52,466 bases of DNA, from the NCBI GenBank assembly GCA_017460395.1, contig JAFUBA010000153.1, positions 1 to 52,466 on the forward strand. The letters run 5' to 3'. Source of the DNA: Clostridia bacterium (GTDB lineage: Bacteria; Bacillota; Clostridia; Christensenellales; Aristaeellaceae). The first letter of the stretch is position 1. The number at the start of each line of letters is the position of its first letter. This document shows positions 32,687 through 41,991 of this stretch, in pieces. Made by a program: the position numbers and the translations under genes. The notes beneath the pieces were generated by a model. That model was not told where the DNA came from and ran no database searches. It worked only from the letters and a program-made list of their open reading frames with translations.

Positions 32687-33622
32687 TCAATCGTCTTCAT
32701 CTTCGTATTCGTCGTCATCATCATCAGGGTCTTCCCCGTTTGCACGGCGTCTGCGTCGCCTGCTTTCACCCACAATGGTCACCACATAGATGACAATCAG
32801 AAGCCCCAGCGCCACGGGCGCCACGATCATCAGGATCTGTTCAATCCTGGCGCCGCTTCCAAGGTCTGCCAGCGGGCTCTGCATGGCAACCGTCTTCGTA
32901 CCATCGGTCTGTGTATCTTCCATCGTGTCCGGAATTCGGATGCCGCGCACCAGGAGCCGGTGGGTATTGACGCCATAGGGCGTGCAGGTGACCAGGGTCA
33001 CCAGGTCTTTTCCTTCCTCCAGATCCAGCCAATATGTCTCGTTTGGTTCCACGACCACAATCTGATCCACCCGATAGGTCATGACCCTGTCGAGGACCCG
33101 GATCAGGAATGTATCGCCCAGCACCATCTGATCAAGATCTGTAAACATCCGGGCGCTTGGCAGTCCTCGGTGGCCGGAGATGGCGCAGTGGCTGGTCTCG
33201 CCGCCCACCGGAAGGCTTGTTCCCTCCACGTGTCCCGCGCCTTTTTCCAAAACATCACTGTTGGTCGTGTGATAGATCGGGAGATTCACGTGTATTTTCG
33301 GGATTTCCACACTGCCCATGATCCCGTCCCCGTTGAGATTCAGGAGATTCATGTATTCCTGGTCGGCATGGATCACCTCTCCCGAAAAAGCATCACGGAT
33401 TCCATGTCCTGTATGTAATTCATTATATGCCCTCGCCTTCTGGAACATGTCTTCCACCATCTCCGGATCCAGCTGAGAGATGGCCGCCTCCATGCGTGTC
33501 AGGCTTTCCTGGTTCTGCCGTTTGCTGAGCCAGTCACTGACTGTGGGGTAGGCAATCACGGAGATACCTGCGAGGATCAGAAGCACAATGAGTATGTCGG
33601 TCAGTTTATTCTTCATGATCAT
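32687..33622 (-). CDS. class C sortase, second of a pair
   Basis: A 311-residue membrane-anchored transpeptidase of the class C (pilin polymerase) type. There is an N-terminal helix (about 7-27) and a catalytic core from about 100 to 230 with His151 (SGHRGLPSA), Cys213 (TLVTCTPYGVNTH) and Arg222 (HRLLVRG). A second helix lies near 265-287, and the tail is Arg-rich, then strongly acidic (DDDDDEYEDEDD). The segment RDAF before the core may be the lid that shields the active site in class C enzymes. It overlaps the first sortase gene by four bases (ATGA). No pilin or LPXTG protein is encoded next to it. Confidence 0.92.
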   Translation of the reverse strand: MIMKNKLTDILIVLLILAGISVIAYPTVSDWLSKRQNQESLTRMEAAISQLDPEMVEDMFQKARAYNELHTGHGIRDAFSGEVIHADQEYMNLLNLNGDGIMGSVEIPKIHVNLPIYHTTNSDVLEKGAGHVEGTSLPVGGETSHCAISGHRGLPSARMFTDLDQMVLGDTFLIRVLDRVMTYRVDQIVVVEPNETYWLDLEEGKDLVTLVTCTPYGVNTHRLLVRGIRIPDTMEDTQTDGTKTVAMQSPLADLGSGARIEQILMIVAPVALGLLIVIYVVTIVGESRRRRRRANGEDPDDDDDEYEDEDD

Positions 33623-34644
33623 TCACGCTCCGTCTTCGCATCGTTGGTCTCATTGACTGTATTTTCTTCTGTGCTCTTTTTTATCTCGCCTGTCTTCTTC
33701 TCTTTATTCTGTTTCTCTCCACTCTGTTTATTCTGAGACTTTGTTCCCTGTTTCTTCTCATCTTTTTTCTTAGGCGTCATATAGCCCGGCAGCGCACGCT
33801 TCACCCTTCTCCGTGCCCTGGCCTCCCGGTTCTGACGGCCAGAGGAGACAAAGATCCAGATCAGCACAACCAGCAGCATGGGGATGCCCATAAAGACAGC
33901 GACCAGGGTCGTATCGATCTGCGTGGCTTCCGCTACCACCGTTACCAGTTTCGCCTCGCGCTGGTTTTCCACTCTGTGGCCTCGCACCAGCATACGGTGC
34001 GTGTTGATACCATAGGGCGTACAGGTCACCAGTGTGCAGTAGTCTTCATAGGGGTCAATGCTCAGTGCCGAGAGGTCATATGGTTCCACGATCAGGATCT
34101 GGTCCACCTCATAGGTCAGGATCTGGTCCAGCACCCGAAGCACAAACGTGTCGCCGGCTTCCATTCGGTCAAGGTCCGTAAACAGCTTCGCGCTTGGCAG
34201 ACCGCGGTGGCCGGAAAGCACGCAGTGGGTGCCGCGGCCGCCGGTGGGCAGCGAGGTACCTTCAATGTGACCGACAGCGATCTGAAGCACAGCCTCATCG
34301 GTAGAATGATAAATCGGCAGTGACACGGAAATCTTGGGAATTTCAATATATCCCATGATGCCGGATCCCGTGATGTTGAGAAGAGAATGATATTCTTCTG
34401 TCTGCTCCGGGGTCGGCAGGTACCGGTTCTCCGCAAAGATCAGTGAGGTGTTGTATTCGGATGCCGCATCCAGCTCTCTGGTGAAGTCCTCTGCCGAGAC
34501 ATTGTGCAGGGCCTCCGAATAAGAAGCGATGGCACGCGACTGATGCAGGGAGTTCCAGTAATCAGAGAAGGTTGGATAAAGCATAATCGCCATGCCCAGA
34601 ATCAAAATGAACACCAGAAGAATCGTAGACAGATGTTTTCGCAT
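33619..34644 (-). CDS. class C sortase, first of a pair
   Basis: A 341-residue class C sortase. It has an N-terminal membrane helix (about 8-25), catalytic His146 (SGHRGLPSA), Cys208 (TLVTCTPYGINTH) and Arg217 (HRMLVRG), and a second helix near 248-270. The tail is Lys/Gln/Glu-rich, low complexity, about 70 residues. I see no clear DPx lid motif. ATG 34644 was chosen for AAAGGG nine bases upstream. The longer frame to 34719 has no binding site. It shares the promoter at 34804-34832 with the second sortase. The two enzymes resemble each other strongly in the core, which suggests duplication, but differ in tails. Confidence 0.9.
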   Translation of the reverse strand: MRKHLSTILLVFILILGMAIMLYPTFSDYWNSLHQSRAIASYSEALHNVSAEDFTRELDAASEYNTSLIFAENRYLPTPEQTEEYHSLLNITGSGIMGYIEIPKISVSLPIYHSTDEAVLQIAVGHIEGTSLPTGGRGTHCVLSGHRGLPSAKLFTDLDRMEAGDTFVLRVLDQILTYEVDQILIVEPYDLSALSIDPYEDYCTLVTCTPYGINTHRMLVRGHRVENQREAKLVTVVAEATQIDTTLVAVFMGIPMLLVVLIWIFVSSGRQNREARARRRVKRALPGYMTPKKKDEKKQGTKSQNKQSGEKQNKEKKTGEIKKSTEENTVNETNDAKTERE

Positions 34645-35009
34645 GCCTGGCGTCCCTTTCCAGCATCTTCGCGTAGCCTTGGATTCACGCGAAAATGCAT
34701 TCATATCGTAACGCCTCATCTCGCTGCAGATGCAGCATCACAAGGCGCAAAAGATGACTGAGAAGAATCGACTGTGTAACAGCATATGCACAAATCACAG
34801 AAAATCATATCATGAACATCCCGATCATTCAAGCTGAATGCAGACACAGCCTGTCACCGGATGCCATATGCATAGCTGCACCGTCTGGTGCTGAAATCTA
34901 TCACAAAGCCCGTTTCATGTAAAGATGCTGCGCTGCGTGACGCATGCGTCTCCTGCTTGAATTCACCGGGGCGACCGTCTATGATTCAGGACACCCGGAG
35001 GTGAAATCT
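34645..35009. other. divergent sortase-dus intergenic region
   Basis: This holds the sortase promoter on the minus strand (34804-34832) and a leader of about 150 bases. I see no clear promoter for the dihydrouridine synthase on the plus strand and no gene. Confidence 0.5.
34804..34832 (-). promoter_or_regulatory. promoter of the sortase pair
   Basis: On the minus strand -35 TTGAAT (34827-34832), 17-base spacer and -10 TATGAT (34804-34809). Confidence 0.7.
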
Positions 35010-36035
35010 TTGTCATCTTTTACATCCTCTGTCCCCGCCGAATCCAGGCGGTATGTCGTGGAATTTGCGCCGCTGGAGGGCATCACAGACGCCATCTACC
35101 GTCACTGCCACCATCTGCTGTTCGGCGGCGTCGACCACTACTATACGCCCTTCGTCTCGCCTACCCAGAACCAGCGCCTGGAAACAAGAGAAAAGCGCAT
35201 CCTCGGCGCTGACCTGCCGGAGGTGTCCTTGACAGTCCCTCAGGTCCTCGCAAAGGAGCCGGAGCTCTTCCTCTGGGCCGCACATATGTTTGAAGATCTG
35301 GGGTTTCAGGAGATCAACCTCAACTGCGGCTGCCCTTCCGGCACCGTCACCTCCAAGGGAAAAGGTGCTGGCATGCTGCGTTCGCCCTCCGACCTTCGCC
35401 GCTTTCTGGACAGGGTATGTGTCGCCTCCCCCCTGCCGGTGTCAGTCAAAACACGGCTCGGCTTTGAGGACGTGACCCTCTGGCCCGAACTTCTCTCTGT
35501 CTTTGAGGACTACCCGCTTGCGTCCCTCACTGTGCACGCAAGAACACGGGACATGTTCTACCGTGGAGAGGCACTGACGGATGTTTTTCCGGGGACGGAA
35601 GATCACTCCGGCTCCCTTCCTCTTATATATAACGGAAATCTTTTTCTTGCAGATGATTGCCGCGCGATGATGAGGACTCATCCTCATCTTCACGGCGTCA
35701 TGCTCGGGCGCGGCATGCTCGCAAACCCTGCACTTGGGCGCATGGTGCACGGCGGAGATGCACTGACTGTTCAGGAGCTTCGGCAGTTCCATGATCTCCT
35801 CTTTGAGACATACAGATCCATTTATCCTGCCCATGTGCTCCTTGGAAAGATGCGTGAGGTCACGAAGTACCTTTGCTACAGCTTTGACTGGGAGGAGACA
35901 AAAAAGGACCGCAAGGCGATGCTGAAATCTTCCCGGATCGATGGGTACCTTGAAGCCGTCGAGCGTCTGTTTTCCCATCCCCTTTACTCGCAGCCCGCCT
36001 ACTTCCAGGGCAGCGATCAGAACCCCTGGCCCTGA
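35010..36035 (+). CDS. tRNA-dihydrouridine synthase
   Basis: An FMN-dependent enzyme of 341 residues that reduces uridines in tRNA to dihydrouridine. It shows the N-terminal FAPLEGITDAIYR, the SPTQN segment, the active-site region NLNCGCPSGTVTSKGKGAG with the catalytic Cys, and VKTRLGF, VHARTR, YNGN and MLGRGMLANP as FMN contacts. The start is TTG 35010 with GGAGGT seven bases upstream. An ATG at 34944 in the same frame has no binding site and would add unmatched residues. It is a single gene ending at a strong terminator shared with uxaC. Confidence 0.92.
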   Translation: MSSFTSSVPAESRRYVVEFAPLEGITDAIYRHCHHLLFGGVDHYYTPFVSPTQNQRLETREKRILGADLPEVSLTVPQVLAKEPELFLWAAHMFEDLGFQEINLNCGCPSGTVTSKGKGAGMLRSPSDLRRFLDRVCVASPLPVSVKTRLGFEDVTLWPELLSVFEDYPLASLTVHARTRDMFYRGEALTDVFPGTEDHSGSLPLIYNGNLFLADDCRAMMRTHPHLHGVMLGRGMLANPALGRMVHGGDALTVQELRQFHDLLFETYRSIYPAHVLLGKMREVTKYLCYSFDWEETKKDRKAMLKSSRIDGYLEAVERLFSHPLYSQPAYFQGSDQNPWP

Positions 36036-36040
36036 AAACA

Positions 36041-36079
36041 AATCAGGAGCTCTCCCGGATACAGGGAGAGCTCCTGATT
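36041..36079. terminator. bidirectional terminator between dus and uxaC
   Basis: A perfect 16-base stem AATCAGGAGCTCTCCC (36041-36056) / GGGAGAGCTCCTGATT (36064-36079) with a 7-base loop. TTTCTTTA follows on the plus strand, and TTGTTTTC on the minus strand. It lies between convergent genes. Confidence 0.9.
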
Positions 36080-36082
36080 TCT

Positions 36083-37495
36083 TTACTCTTTGGATGCGAA
36101 CCCAAAGTACTTTTTGGCATTTTCGTAGCAGACACCCTGTACAATCTCCTTCAGGAGATCCATGTCTGCAGGATAGCGTCCGTCTTCCACCCATTCACCC
36201 AGGAGTCTGCACAGGATCCGGCGGAAATACTCGTGCCTCGGATAGCTCAGGAACGAGCGGCTGTCGGTCAGCATGCCGACAAACCCGGCCAGATACCCAA
36301 GGTTTGCAAGACTGGTGAGCTGATCAGTCATGCCCTGGAAATGGTCGTTGAACCACCAGGCAGAACCATGCTGGATCTTGCTAACGGCCTCGGAGGACTG
36401 GAAGCAGCCACAGATGGTATCAATCGCCTGATTGTCCGCGGGATTGAGCGAATACAGAATCGTCTTGGGAAGGCTCTGGGATTTTTCCAGAGCGCCGAGG
36501 AATGCGGCCGTCTCATCGGAGGGGGTATGCGTGTTGATGCAGTCGTATCCTGTGTCCGGGCCAAGGCGATCGAACATCGTCAGGTTATTGTCCCTGCGGC
36601 AGCCATAATGGAGCTGCATGGTCCAGTTGCGGCGCCTGTATTCGCCGGCCAGGAAGAGCATGCAGGCAAACTTGAACAGGTTCTCTTCCTCTGCGGTGAT
36701 CTTTCCGCCGCCAAGGCGCTTGGCGAAGATGGCCTCCACCGCCTCGTCGGACGCCGGCGCATACATCACATAGTTCAGTCCGTGATCGGACAGGGTGCAG
36801 CCATGGGCGGCGAAGAAATCCATCCTCTCATGCAGCGCCTTTTTGAGGTCTGTAAAGTGGCTGATCTCCACACCGGACACCTTGGCCAGCTGCTGGATAT
36901 ATGCAGCCCAGGTGGACTTTTCGATATTCACAGCCTTGTCGGGGCGCCATGCGGGAAGGACGGTCGTCCTGAAGGAAGCATCGGCGGCCAGCTTCTCGTG
37001 ATATTCCAGACTGTCCACGGGATCGTCGGTGGTGCAGATCACATCCACGTTGCTCCTGGTGATCAGGCCTCTGGCAGAAAACTCAGGACGCTTCATCTGC
37101 TCGTTGACGGTGTTCCAGACCTCGTCCGCGGTTTTTGCACTCAGCGCGCCGTGATAGCCGAAGAACCTCTGCAGCTCCAGATGACTCCAGTGATACAGTG
37201 GGTTCCCAATGGCCTTTCCGACAACCTCGGCCCACTTCTGGAACTTTTCGTAGTCGCTGGCATCGCCGGTGATGTACTTCTCGTCCACTCCGGCACAGCG
37301 CATGAGGCGCCACTTGTAATGGTCTCCACCGAGCCACACCTGGGTGATATTCTCAAAATGAACATCCTCCCAGATTTCCTTCGGGCTCAGATGGCAGTGA
37401 TAGTCGATGATGGGGCAGTTCTCGGCATAATCGTGGAACAGTTTCCTGGCAGTCTCTGTGTTCAGCAGGAAGTTCTCATCCATAAATGCGGTCAC
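36083..37495 (-). CDS. uxaC: uronate isomerase
   Basis: Converts galacturonate to tagaturonate (and glucuronate to fructuronate). The 470-residue product equals E. coli UxaC in length and has the same landmarks. These include the metal-binding DYHCHLSPKEI, GDHYKWRLMR, the NPLYHWSHLEL segment, TTDDPVDSLEYH, WRPDKA and TDSRSFLSYPRHEYFRRIL. The start is GTG 37495, seven bases after AAAGGAAG. It gives MTAFMDENF, matching the family start, while the ATG four codons later is too far from the site. It is divergent from uxaB-uxaA, which perform the next two steps, and has its own promoter. Confidence 0.96.
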   Translation of the reverse strand: MTAFMDENFLLNTETARKLFHDYAENCPIIDYHCHLSPKEIWEDVHFENITQVWLGGDHYKWRLMRCAGVDEKYITGDASDYEKFQKWAEVVGKAIGNPLYHWSHLELQRFFGYHGALSAKTADEVWNTVNEQMKRPEFSARGLITRSNVDVICTTDDPVDSLEYHEKLAADASFRTTVLPAWRPDKAVNIEKSTWAAYIQQLAKVSGVEISHFTDLKKALHERMDFFAAHGCTLSDHGLNYVMYAPASDEAVEAIFAKRLGGGKITAEEENLFKFACMLFLAGEYRRRNWTMQLHYGCRRDNNLTMFDRLGPDTGYDCINTHTPSDETAAFLGALEKSQSLPKTILYSLNPADNQAIDTICGCFQSSEAVSKIQHGSAWWFNDHFQGMTDQLTSLANLGYLAGFVGMLTDSRSFLSYPRHEYFRRILCRLLGEWVEDGRYPADMDLLKEIVQGVCYENAKKYFGFASKE

Positions 37496-37595
37496 AGGGC
37501 ATCTTCCTTTCCTTAATCTCATGTCTCCTTGGGGATAAAAACCATCTGCACGCAGCTGCAGCACATACAGATGCCGTCAGAGGGCACTATGGTAC

Positions 37596-37624
37596 ATCAT
37601 GACACGATGTCTTTCATTCGTCAA
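37596..37624 (-). promoter_or_regulatory. uxaC promoter
   Basis: On the minus strand -35 TTGACG (37619-37624), 17-base spacer and -10 CATGAT (37596-37601). Confidence 0.6.
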
Positions 37625-37682
37625 CACGCCTCATATTCGTAAATATTATTACTTATGTGTAATGTTTATGCATTTTGATCGT

Positions 37683-37711
37683 TTGACCTTTTCTCCTGTA
37701 TGCAGTAGAAT
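37683..37711 (+). promoter_or_regulatory. uxaB-uxaA promoter
   Basis: -35 TTGACC (37683-37688), 17-base spacer and -10 TAGAAT (37706-37711), 94 bases before uxaB. Confidence 0.7.
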
Positions 37712-37804
37712 CGATCCGTATGGTTACTCCCGGATCGTTTTTCCGCGTCAAAGCCTTTCCCGCGGAGTCGTTCCCGGTCCCAAATTGTCAGGAGGTACTC
37801 CCCT

Positions 37805-39274
37805 ATGAACACGTTAAATGCAACTCTTTGCCCGGCACCGGCTCGTCCTGTCAAGGTTCTTCAGTTTGGTGAAGGCAATTTCCTGCGTGCTTTTGTTGAC
37901 TATATGGTGGATATTGCCAACGAAAAAACGGATTTCAACGGTTCCATCGTTCTGGTCAAGCCCATCAGCATCGGCACCCTGTTCCCCGCATTCAAGGATC
38001 AGGATTACCGCTACACCGTGCTTCTCCGCGGCCTGGAGGACGGCGTTCCGGTCGAAAAGGAACGTGTGGTCACCTCCGTGTCCGACACGGTGGACGCCTA
38101 TACAGACTATGACCGCTATGCAGCCTATGCAAAGTGCGAGACCCTCCGCTTCATCGTCAGCAATACCACGGAGGCCGGCATTGTGCTGGACGAATCGGAT
38201 GAGATGGCAGCCTGCCCGCCCAGGACCTATCCTGGAAAACTGACCAAGTTCCTCTATGAGCGCGCCGAGCATTTTGATTATGCCTCCGACAAGGGGCTTG
38301 TCATTCTCCCCGTGGAGCTGATTGACGACAACGGCATCGAGCTGAAGCGGTGCGTCAAGGGTCTTGTGAAGGCCTGGGGTCTGGGAGAAAAGTTCGAAAA
38401 GTGGCTGGATGAAGCCTGCGTGTTCACCTCCACCCTGGTGGACAGAATCGTGACCGGTTACCCCAGAGGGGAAGATCAGAAGATCTGGGAGAAGCTGGGC
38501 TTTGAGGATCATATTCTCGTCACTGCAGAACCCTTTGGCCTTTGGGTGATCGAGAGTGAGAAAGATATCAGCGGGGAGCTTCCCCTGCCCCAGTGCGGGC
38601 TTCCCGTCATCTTCACGGATAACCAGAAGCCCTACAAGCAGCGCAAGGTCCGCATTCTCAATGGAGCGCACACTTCCTTTGTGCCCATGGCCTTCCAGTG
38701 TGGTCATGACATCGTTCTGGAGGCAATGAATGATGACCTGATCCGGAATTTCATGGAACATACCCTTTATGATGAAGTGATTCCGACCCTCTCCCTGCCC
38801 AAGGATGACCTGATGTCCTTTGCAAAGGCCGTGACCGGCAGGTTCCAGAACCCCTTCATCCGCCATCAGCTGCTGAGCATCTGCCTGAACTGTGTCTCCA
38901 AGTGGAAGGCACGCTGCCTCCCCTCCCTGCTGGGGTATGTGGAAAAGGAAAAGAAGCTGCCCGAGCACCTCACCTTCTCCCTGGCCGCGATGCTTGAACT
39001 CTATCGCGGAGGTCACCTGACGGAGGACGGCAAGCTCCACTGTGAGCGCGCAGGCCAGCCCTTTGAGCTCCAGGATGACCCCGGCGTGCTGAAGTTCTTC
39101 GATGACAGGAAGAGCACAGAGGATGCCGCCATCGTCCATGACTTCCTTTCCAATGAGGCCTTCTTCGGACAGGATCTGACTGCGGTCGAAGGTCTGGAAG
39201 AGTATGTCCTCGCTGCCGTCTGTGACATCGAGAAAAACGGCATGCGCTGTGCCGTCGAAAAACGTTTTTCCTGA
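37805..39274 (+). CDS. uxaB: tagaturonate reductase
   Basis: Reduces tagaturonate to altronate with NADH, the second step of galacturonate catabolism. The 489-residue product belongs to the mannitol dehydrogenase family. It has the N-terminal nucleotide-binding VLQFGEGNFLRAFVD, the segments ISNTTEAGI-like IVSNTTEAGIVLDESD and RILNGAHTSFVPMAF near the catalytic Lys region, and a helical C-terminal domain. Length matches UxaB. AGGAGGT precedes ATG 37805. The uxaA gene follows after 38 bases. Mannonate-path fructuronate reductase (UxuB) is a relative, but pairing with uxaA favours UxaB. Confidence 0.95.
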   Translation: MNTLNATLCPAPARPVKVLQFGEGNFLRAFVDYMVDIANEKTDFNGSIVLVKPISIGTLFPAFKDQDYRYTVLLRGLEDGVPVEKERVVTSVSDTVDAYTDYDRYAAYAKCETLRFIVSNTTEAGIVLDESDEMAACPPRTYPGKLTKFLYERAEHFDYASDKGLVILPVELIDDNGIELKRCVKGLVKAWGLGEKFEKWLDEACVFTSTLVDRIVTGYPRGEDQKIWEKLGFEDHILVTAEPFGLWVIESEKDISGELPLPQCGLPVIFTDNQKPYKQRKVRILNGAHTSFVPMAFQCGHDIVLEAMNDDLIRNFMEHTLYDEVIPTLSLPKDDLMSFAKAVTGRFQNPFIRHQLLSICLNCVSKWKARCLPSLLGYVEKEKKLPEHLTFSLAAMLELYRGGHLTEDGKLHCERAGQPFELQDDPGVLKFFDDRKSTEDAAIVHDFLSNEAFFGQDLTAVEGLEEYVLAAVCDIEKNGMRCAVEKRFS

Positions 39275-39312
39275 TATGCTCAAATCGAGAAAGACCCTTG
39301 GAGGTTCACGGA

Positions 39313-40803
39313 ATGGATGCACTTCTTCGCATTACAGGTTCTGACAATGTGGCGGTAGCGCTCCGGCCACTTGTCAAAGGCGAAAGCCTGGATCTTGATT
39401 CGATCCACCTTTTGCTTCAGACGGATGTCCCGGCAGGCCATAAGGTCGCCCTGGAGGATATTCCGAAAGACGGGCATGTCATCAAGTACGGTTTCCCCAT
39501 TGGCTATGCCAAGGAGGATATTCCGAAGGGCAGTCATATTCATGTGCACAATCTGCATACGCTGCTCAGCGGTGAACTAACCTATACCTATCAGCCGACA
39601 CATCCTGAAGTCAGGAAACAGACGTCCAGGACCTTCATGGGGTTCCCCAGAAAGAACGGGCAGGTCGGCATACGCAATGAACTGTGGATCGTGCCGACGG
39701 TCGGTTGTGTCAACGATATTGCAAGAGCCCTTGAAAAGGAAGCTCAGTCGCTGCTTGTTGAAGGCGTGGAGCGCGTATATGCGTTCACGCACCCCTACGG
39801 CTGCTCCCAGATGACGGAGGATCAGGAGAATACCAGGCAGATTCTGGCAGACCTTGCGACCCACCCCAATGCAGGCGGTGTCCTCCTTCTGGGGCTTGGC
39901 TGCGAAAACTCCGGGATCGAACAGATCAAGGCCCACATGGACTGGTATGATCCTGAGCGGATGCGTTTTCTGATCTGTCAGCAGGTCGAGGACGAGATGG
40001 AAGCCGGCATGCAGTACCTGAGAGAGCTCAGTGATTTCATGCGAAAGGATCGCCGTGAGCCGTGCGATGTATCCAAACTGGTGGTTGGCCTCAAATGCGG
40101 TGGTTCTGATGGCTTCAGCGGTATCACGGCCAATCCGACCATCGGCGGATTCTCTGACCGCCTGGTTGCCCAGGGCGGCACCACCATTCTCACGGAAGTG
40201 CCTGAGATGTTCGGTGCTGAAACCATCCTGATGAACCGCTGCAAGGATGAGGCAACCTTCGAAAAAACGGTCCGCCTGATCAACGATTTCAAGCATTACT
40301 TTGAATCCTATCACCAGACCATCTACGAAAATCCCTCCCCGGGAAACAAGGCCGGCGGCATCTCCACCTTGGAGGACAAGGCCCTTGGCTGTACACAGAA
40401 GAGCGGATTCTCGCCCGTCAACGATGTGCTTGAATATGGAGAGAAAGTCAAAACGCCCGGTCTGAATCTTCTCTCGGCCCCCGGCAACGATCTTGTGGCC
40501 GCCACGGCCCTCGCTTCCTCTGGCGCTCATCTTGTGCTGTTCTCCACCGGACGCGGCACGCCCTTCGCCTGCCCTGTCCCAACCCTCAAGATTTCTTCCA
40601 ACTCTGCGCTGGCCGCGAAGAAGTACCAGTGGATCGACTTCAATGCGGGCAGACTTCTGGATGAAAAGCAGCCCATGACGCTCGATCAGCTCTCCGACGA
40701 ACTCTTTGACCTTGTGATCGAGGTTGCAAGCGGAAAGACTGTCCACAGCGAAGATCATGGTTTCCATGATCTGGCCATCTTTAAGACCGGCGTCACCCTC
40801 TGA
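39313..40803 (+). CDS. uxaA: altronate dehydratase
   Basis: Dehydrates altronate to 2-keto-3-deoxygluconate, the third step. The 496-residue product has the normal length, an N-terminal SAF domain (LRITGSDNVAVALRPL, about 1-80) and the large UxaA domain from about 105. The latter has VGIRNELWIVPTVGCVND, THPYGCSQMTEDQENT, LGLGCENSG and KCGGSDGFSGITANP, with cysteines able to hold the metal or iron-sulfur site. The start ATG 39313 lies eight bases after GGAGG. An upstream in-frame TTG at 39298 overlaps that site. It is the second and last gene of the unit. Confidence 0.96.
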   Translation: MDALLRITGSDNVAVALRPLVKGESLDLDSIHLLLQTDVPAGHKVALEDIPKDGHVIKYGFPIGYAKEDIPKGSHIHVHNLHTLLSGELTYTYQPTHPEVRKQTSRTFMGFPRKNGQVGIRNELWIVPTVGCVNDIARALEKEAQSLLVEGVERVYAFTHPYGCSQMTEDQENTRQILADLATHPNAGGVLLLGLGCENSGIEQIKAHMDWYDPERMRFLICQQVEDEMEAGMQYLRELSDFMRKDRREPCDVSKLVVGLKCGGSDGFSGITANPTIGGFSDRLVAQGGTTILTEVPEMFGAETILMNRCKDEATFEKTVRLINDFKHYFESYHQTIYENPSPGNKAGGISTLEDKALGCTQKSGFSPVNDVLEYGEKVKTPGLNLLSAPGNDLVAATALASSGAHLVLFSTGRGTPFACPVPTLKISSNSALAAKKYQWIDFNAGRLLDEKQPMTLDQLSDELFDLVIEVASGKTVHSEDHGFHDLAIFKTGVTL

Positions 40804-40815
40804 AAAGAATCCATA

Positions 40816-40867
40816 CAGTCAAAACCGGCTGTCCATTGTAGGCCAGCCGGTTTTGACTGTTTCTTTC
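40816..40867. terminator. bidirectional terminator after uxaA
   Basis: A perfect 16-base stem CAGTCAAAACCGGCTG (40816-40831) / CAGCCGGTTTTGACTG (40844-40859) with a 12-base loop, followed by TTTCTTTC. It separates uxaA from the convergent CDP-glucose dehydratase gene. Confidence 0.9.
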
Positions 40868-40904
40868 TCATCTGGAGAAATCGACCCTATGCCGAGACAT
40901 ACGC

Positions 40905-41975
40905 TCATTTTGCCATGTCCACGAGATATGAGCGAATCTCATCTTCCATCTCTTTCTGAAGATCGTCGCCCCGCATCCACGCTTTCGTCCACCGGACCGT
41001 CTCCGTCACCGCCCGCTCCACATCCCATACCGGGTGCCAGCCAAGCTCATATTTGATCTTCGAGCAGTCCAGCTTCAAAAACGATGCTTCATGCGGTGCA
41101 TTTGCCTCCGCCTGATTTTCCCATGCTGCCCCGTCGCCCCATGCTTTCACAAACAGGTCCACAAGCTCACCTGTATTGATGCAGTTTGCTTCATCCGGCC
41201 CTACGTTGTACCATCCGGCCTTCTGAGGGCATCGCACCTGTTCCTTCACAATATCCAAGTAAGCAAAGAGCGGCTCCAGGACATGCTGATAGGGCCTTGT
41301 GGAAAGAGGATTGCGCACCCCGATGATAGTGCCTTTCTGCACAGCCCGGATACAGTCAGGAATGATCCGGTCTGCAGCAAAATCGCCGCCGCCAATCACA
41401 TTCCCGGCCCGCGCCGTGGAGACGGCCGATCTCCCCTGGGGAGCAAAGAAGCTGTTGACATAGCTGTGCGTGATGATTTCCGAGCAGGATTTGGAGTTGG
41501 AGTAAGGGTCAAATCCGTCCAGCGCTTCATTTTCCCTGTATCCCCAGTTCCATTCCCGGTTCAGATACACCTTGTCCGTGGTCACATTCAGTACGCTTTT
41601 CACGCTTTCGCATTCGCGGACGCACTCCAGCAGGTTGACCGTACCCATGACGTTGGTTTCATAGGTGATACGAGGATTCTTATAGCTTTCCCGTACGATG
41701 GGCTGTGCTGCCAGATGCATCACGATTTCGGGCTGAAAACGGTTGAACACCTGCCTCAAATGCTCCAGATCGCGGATATCTCCACGGTGGTCCCGAATCA
41801 GACGGTCTGTCCCTGACAGTTCAAATGCGGAGGGCTGTGTAGGCGGCTCGAGCGCATATCCCGCCACCTCGGCGCCTGCCATGTGCAGGATATGACACAG
41901 CCATGTCCCCTTAAACCCGGTATGGCCCGTCACAAGGACGCGTTTTCCCCGAAAAAAGCTCAGATCCTCAAGCAT
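40905..41975 (-). CDS. rfbG: CDP-glucose 4,6-dehydratase
   Basis: Converts CDP-glucose to CDP-4-keto-6-deoxyglucose, a precursor of dideoxy and branched surface sugars. The 356-residue SDR-type enzyme shows the NAD loop VTGHTGFKGTWL, the HLAAQPIVRESY segment typical of this enzyme, TTDKVYLN and the catalytic YSNSK (Tyr/Lys), followed by STARAGNVIGGGD and RPYQHVLEPL. Length is normal. It starts 16 bases after the GH28 gene, in the same operon. No glucose-1-phosphate cytidylyltransferase (rfbF) or later pathway gene is adjacent, so its place in a pectin operon is odd. Confidence in the family is high, and the cellular role is open. Confidence 0.92.
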   Translation of the reverse strand: MLEDLSFFRGKRVLVTGHTGFKGTWLCHILHMAGAEVAGYALEPPTQPSAFELSGTDRLIRDHRGDIRDLEHLRQVFNRFQPEIVMHLAAQPIVRESYKNPRITYETNVMGTVNLLECVRECESVKSVLNVTTDKVYLNREWNWGYRENEALDGFDPYSNSKSCSEIITHSYVNSFFAPQGRSAVSTARAGNVIGGGDFAADRIIPDCIRAVQKGTIIGVRNPLSTRPYQHVLEPLFAYLDIVKEQVRCPQKAGWYNVGPDEANCINTGELVDLFVKAWGDGAAWENQAEANAPHEASFLKLDCSKIKYELGWHPVWDVERAVTETVRWTKAWMRGDDLQKEMEDEIRSYLVDMAK

Positions 41976-41991
41976 CTTCCCCGAACCTTTC

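Larger units (their letters stand above)
37496..37804. other. uxaC-uxaB divergent control region
   Basis: No gene. It holds facing promoters (minus 37596-37624, plus 37683-37711). Between them is a small palindrome, ATTAC (37648-37652) / GTAAT (37659-37663), in an AT-rich stretch. That is a plausible site for a uronate-responsive repressor such as a GntR- or LacI-type protein. No regulator gene lies next to it. Confidence 0.5.
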
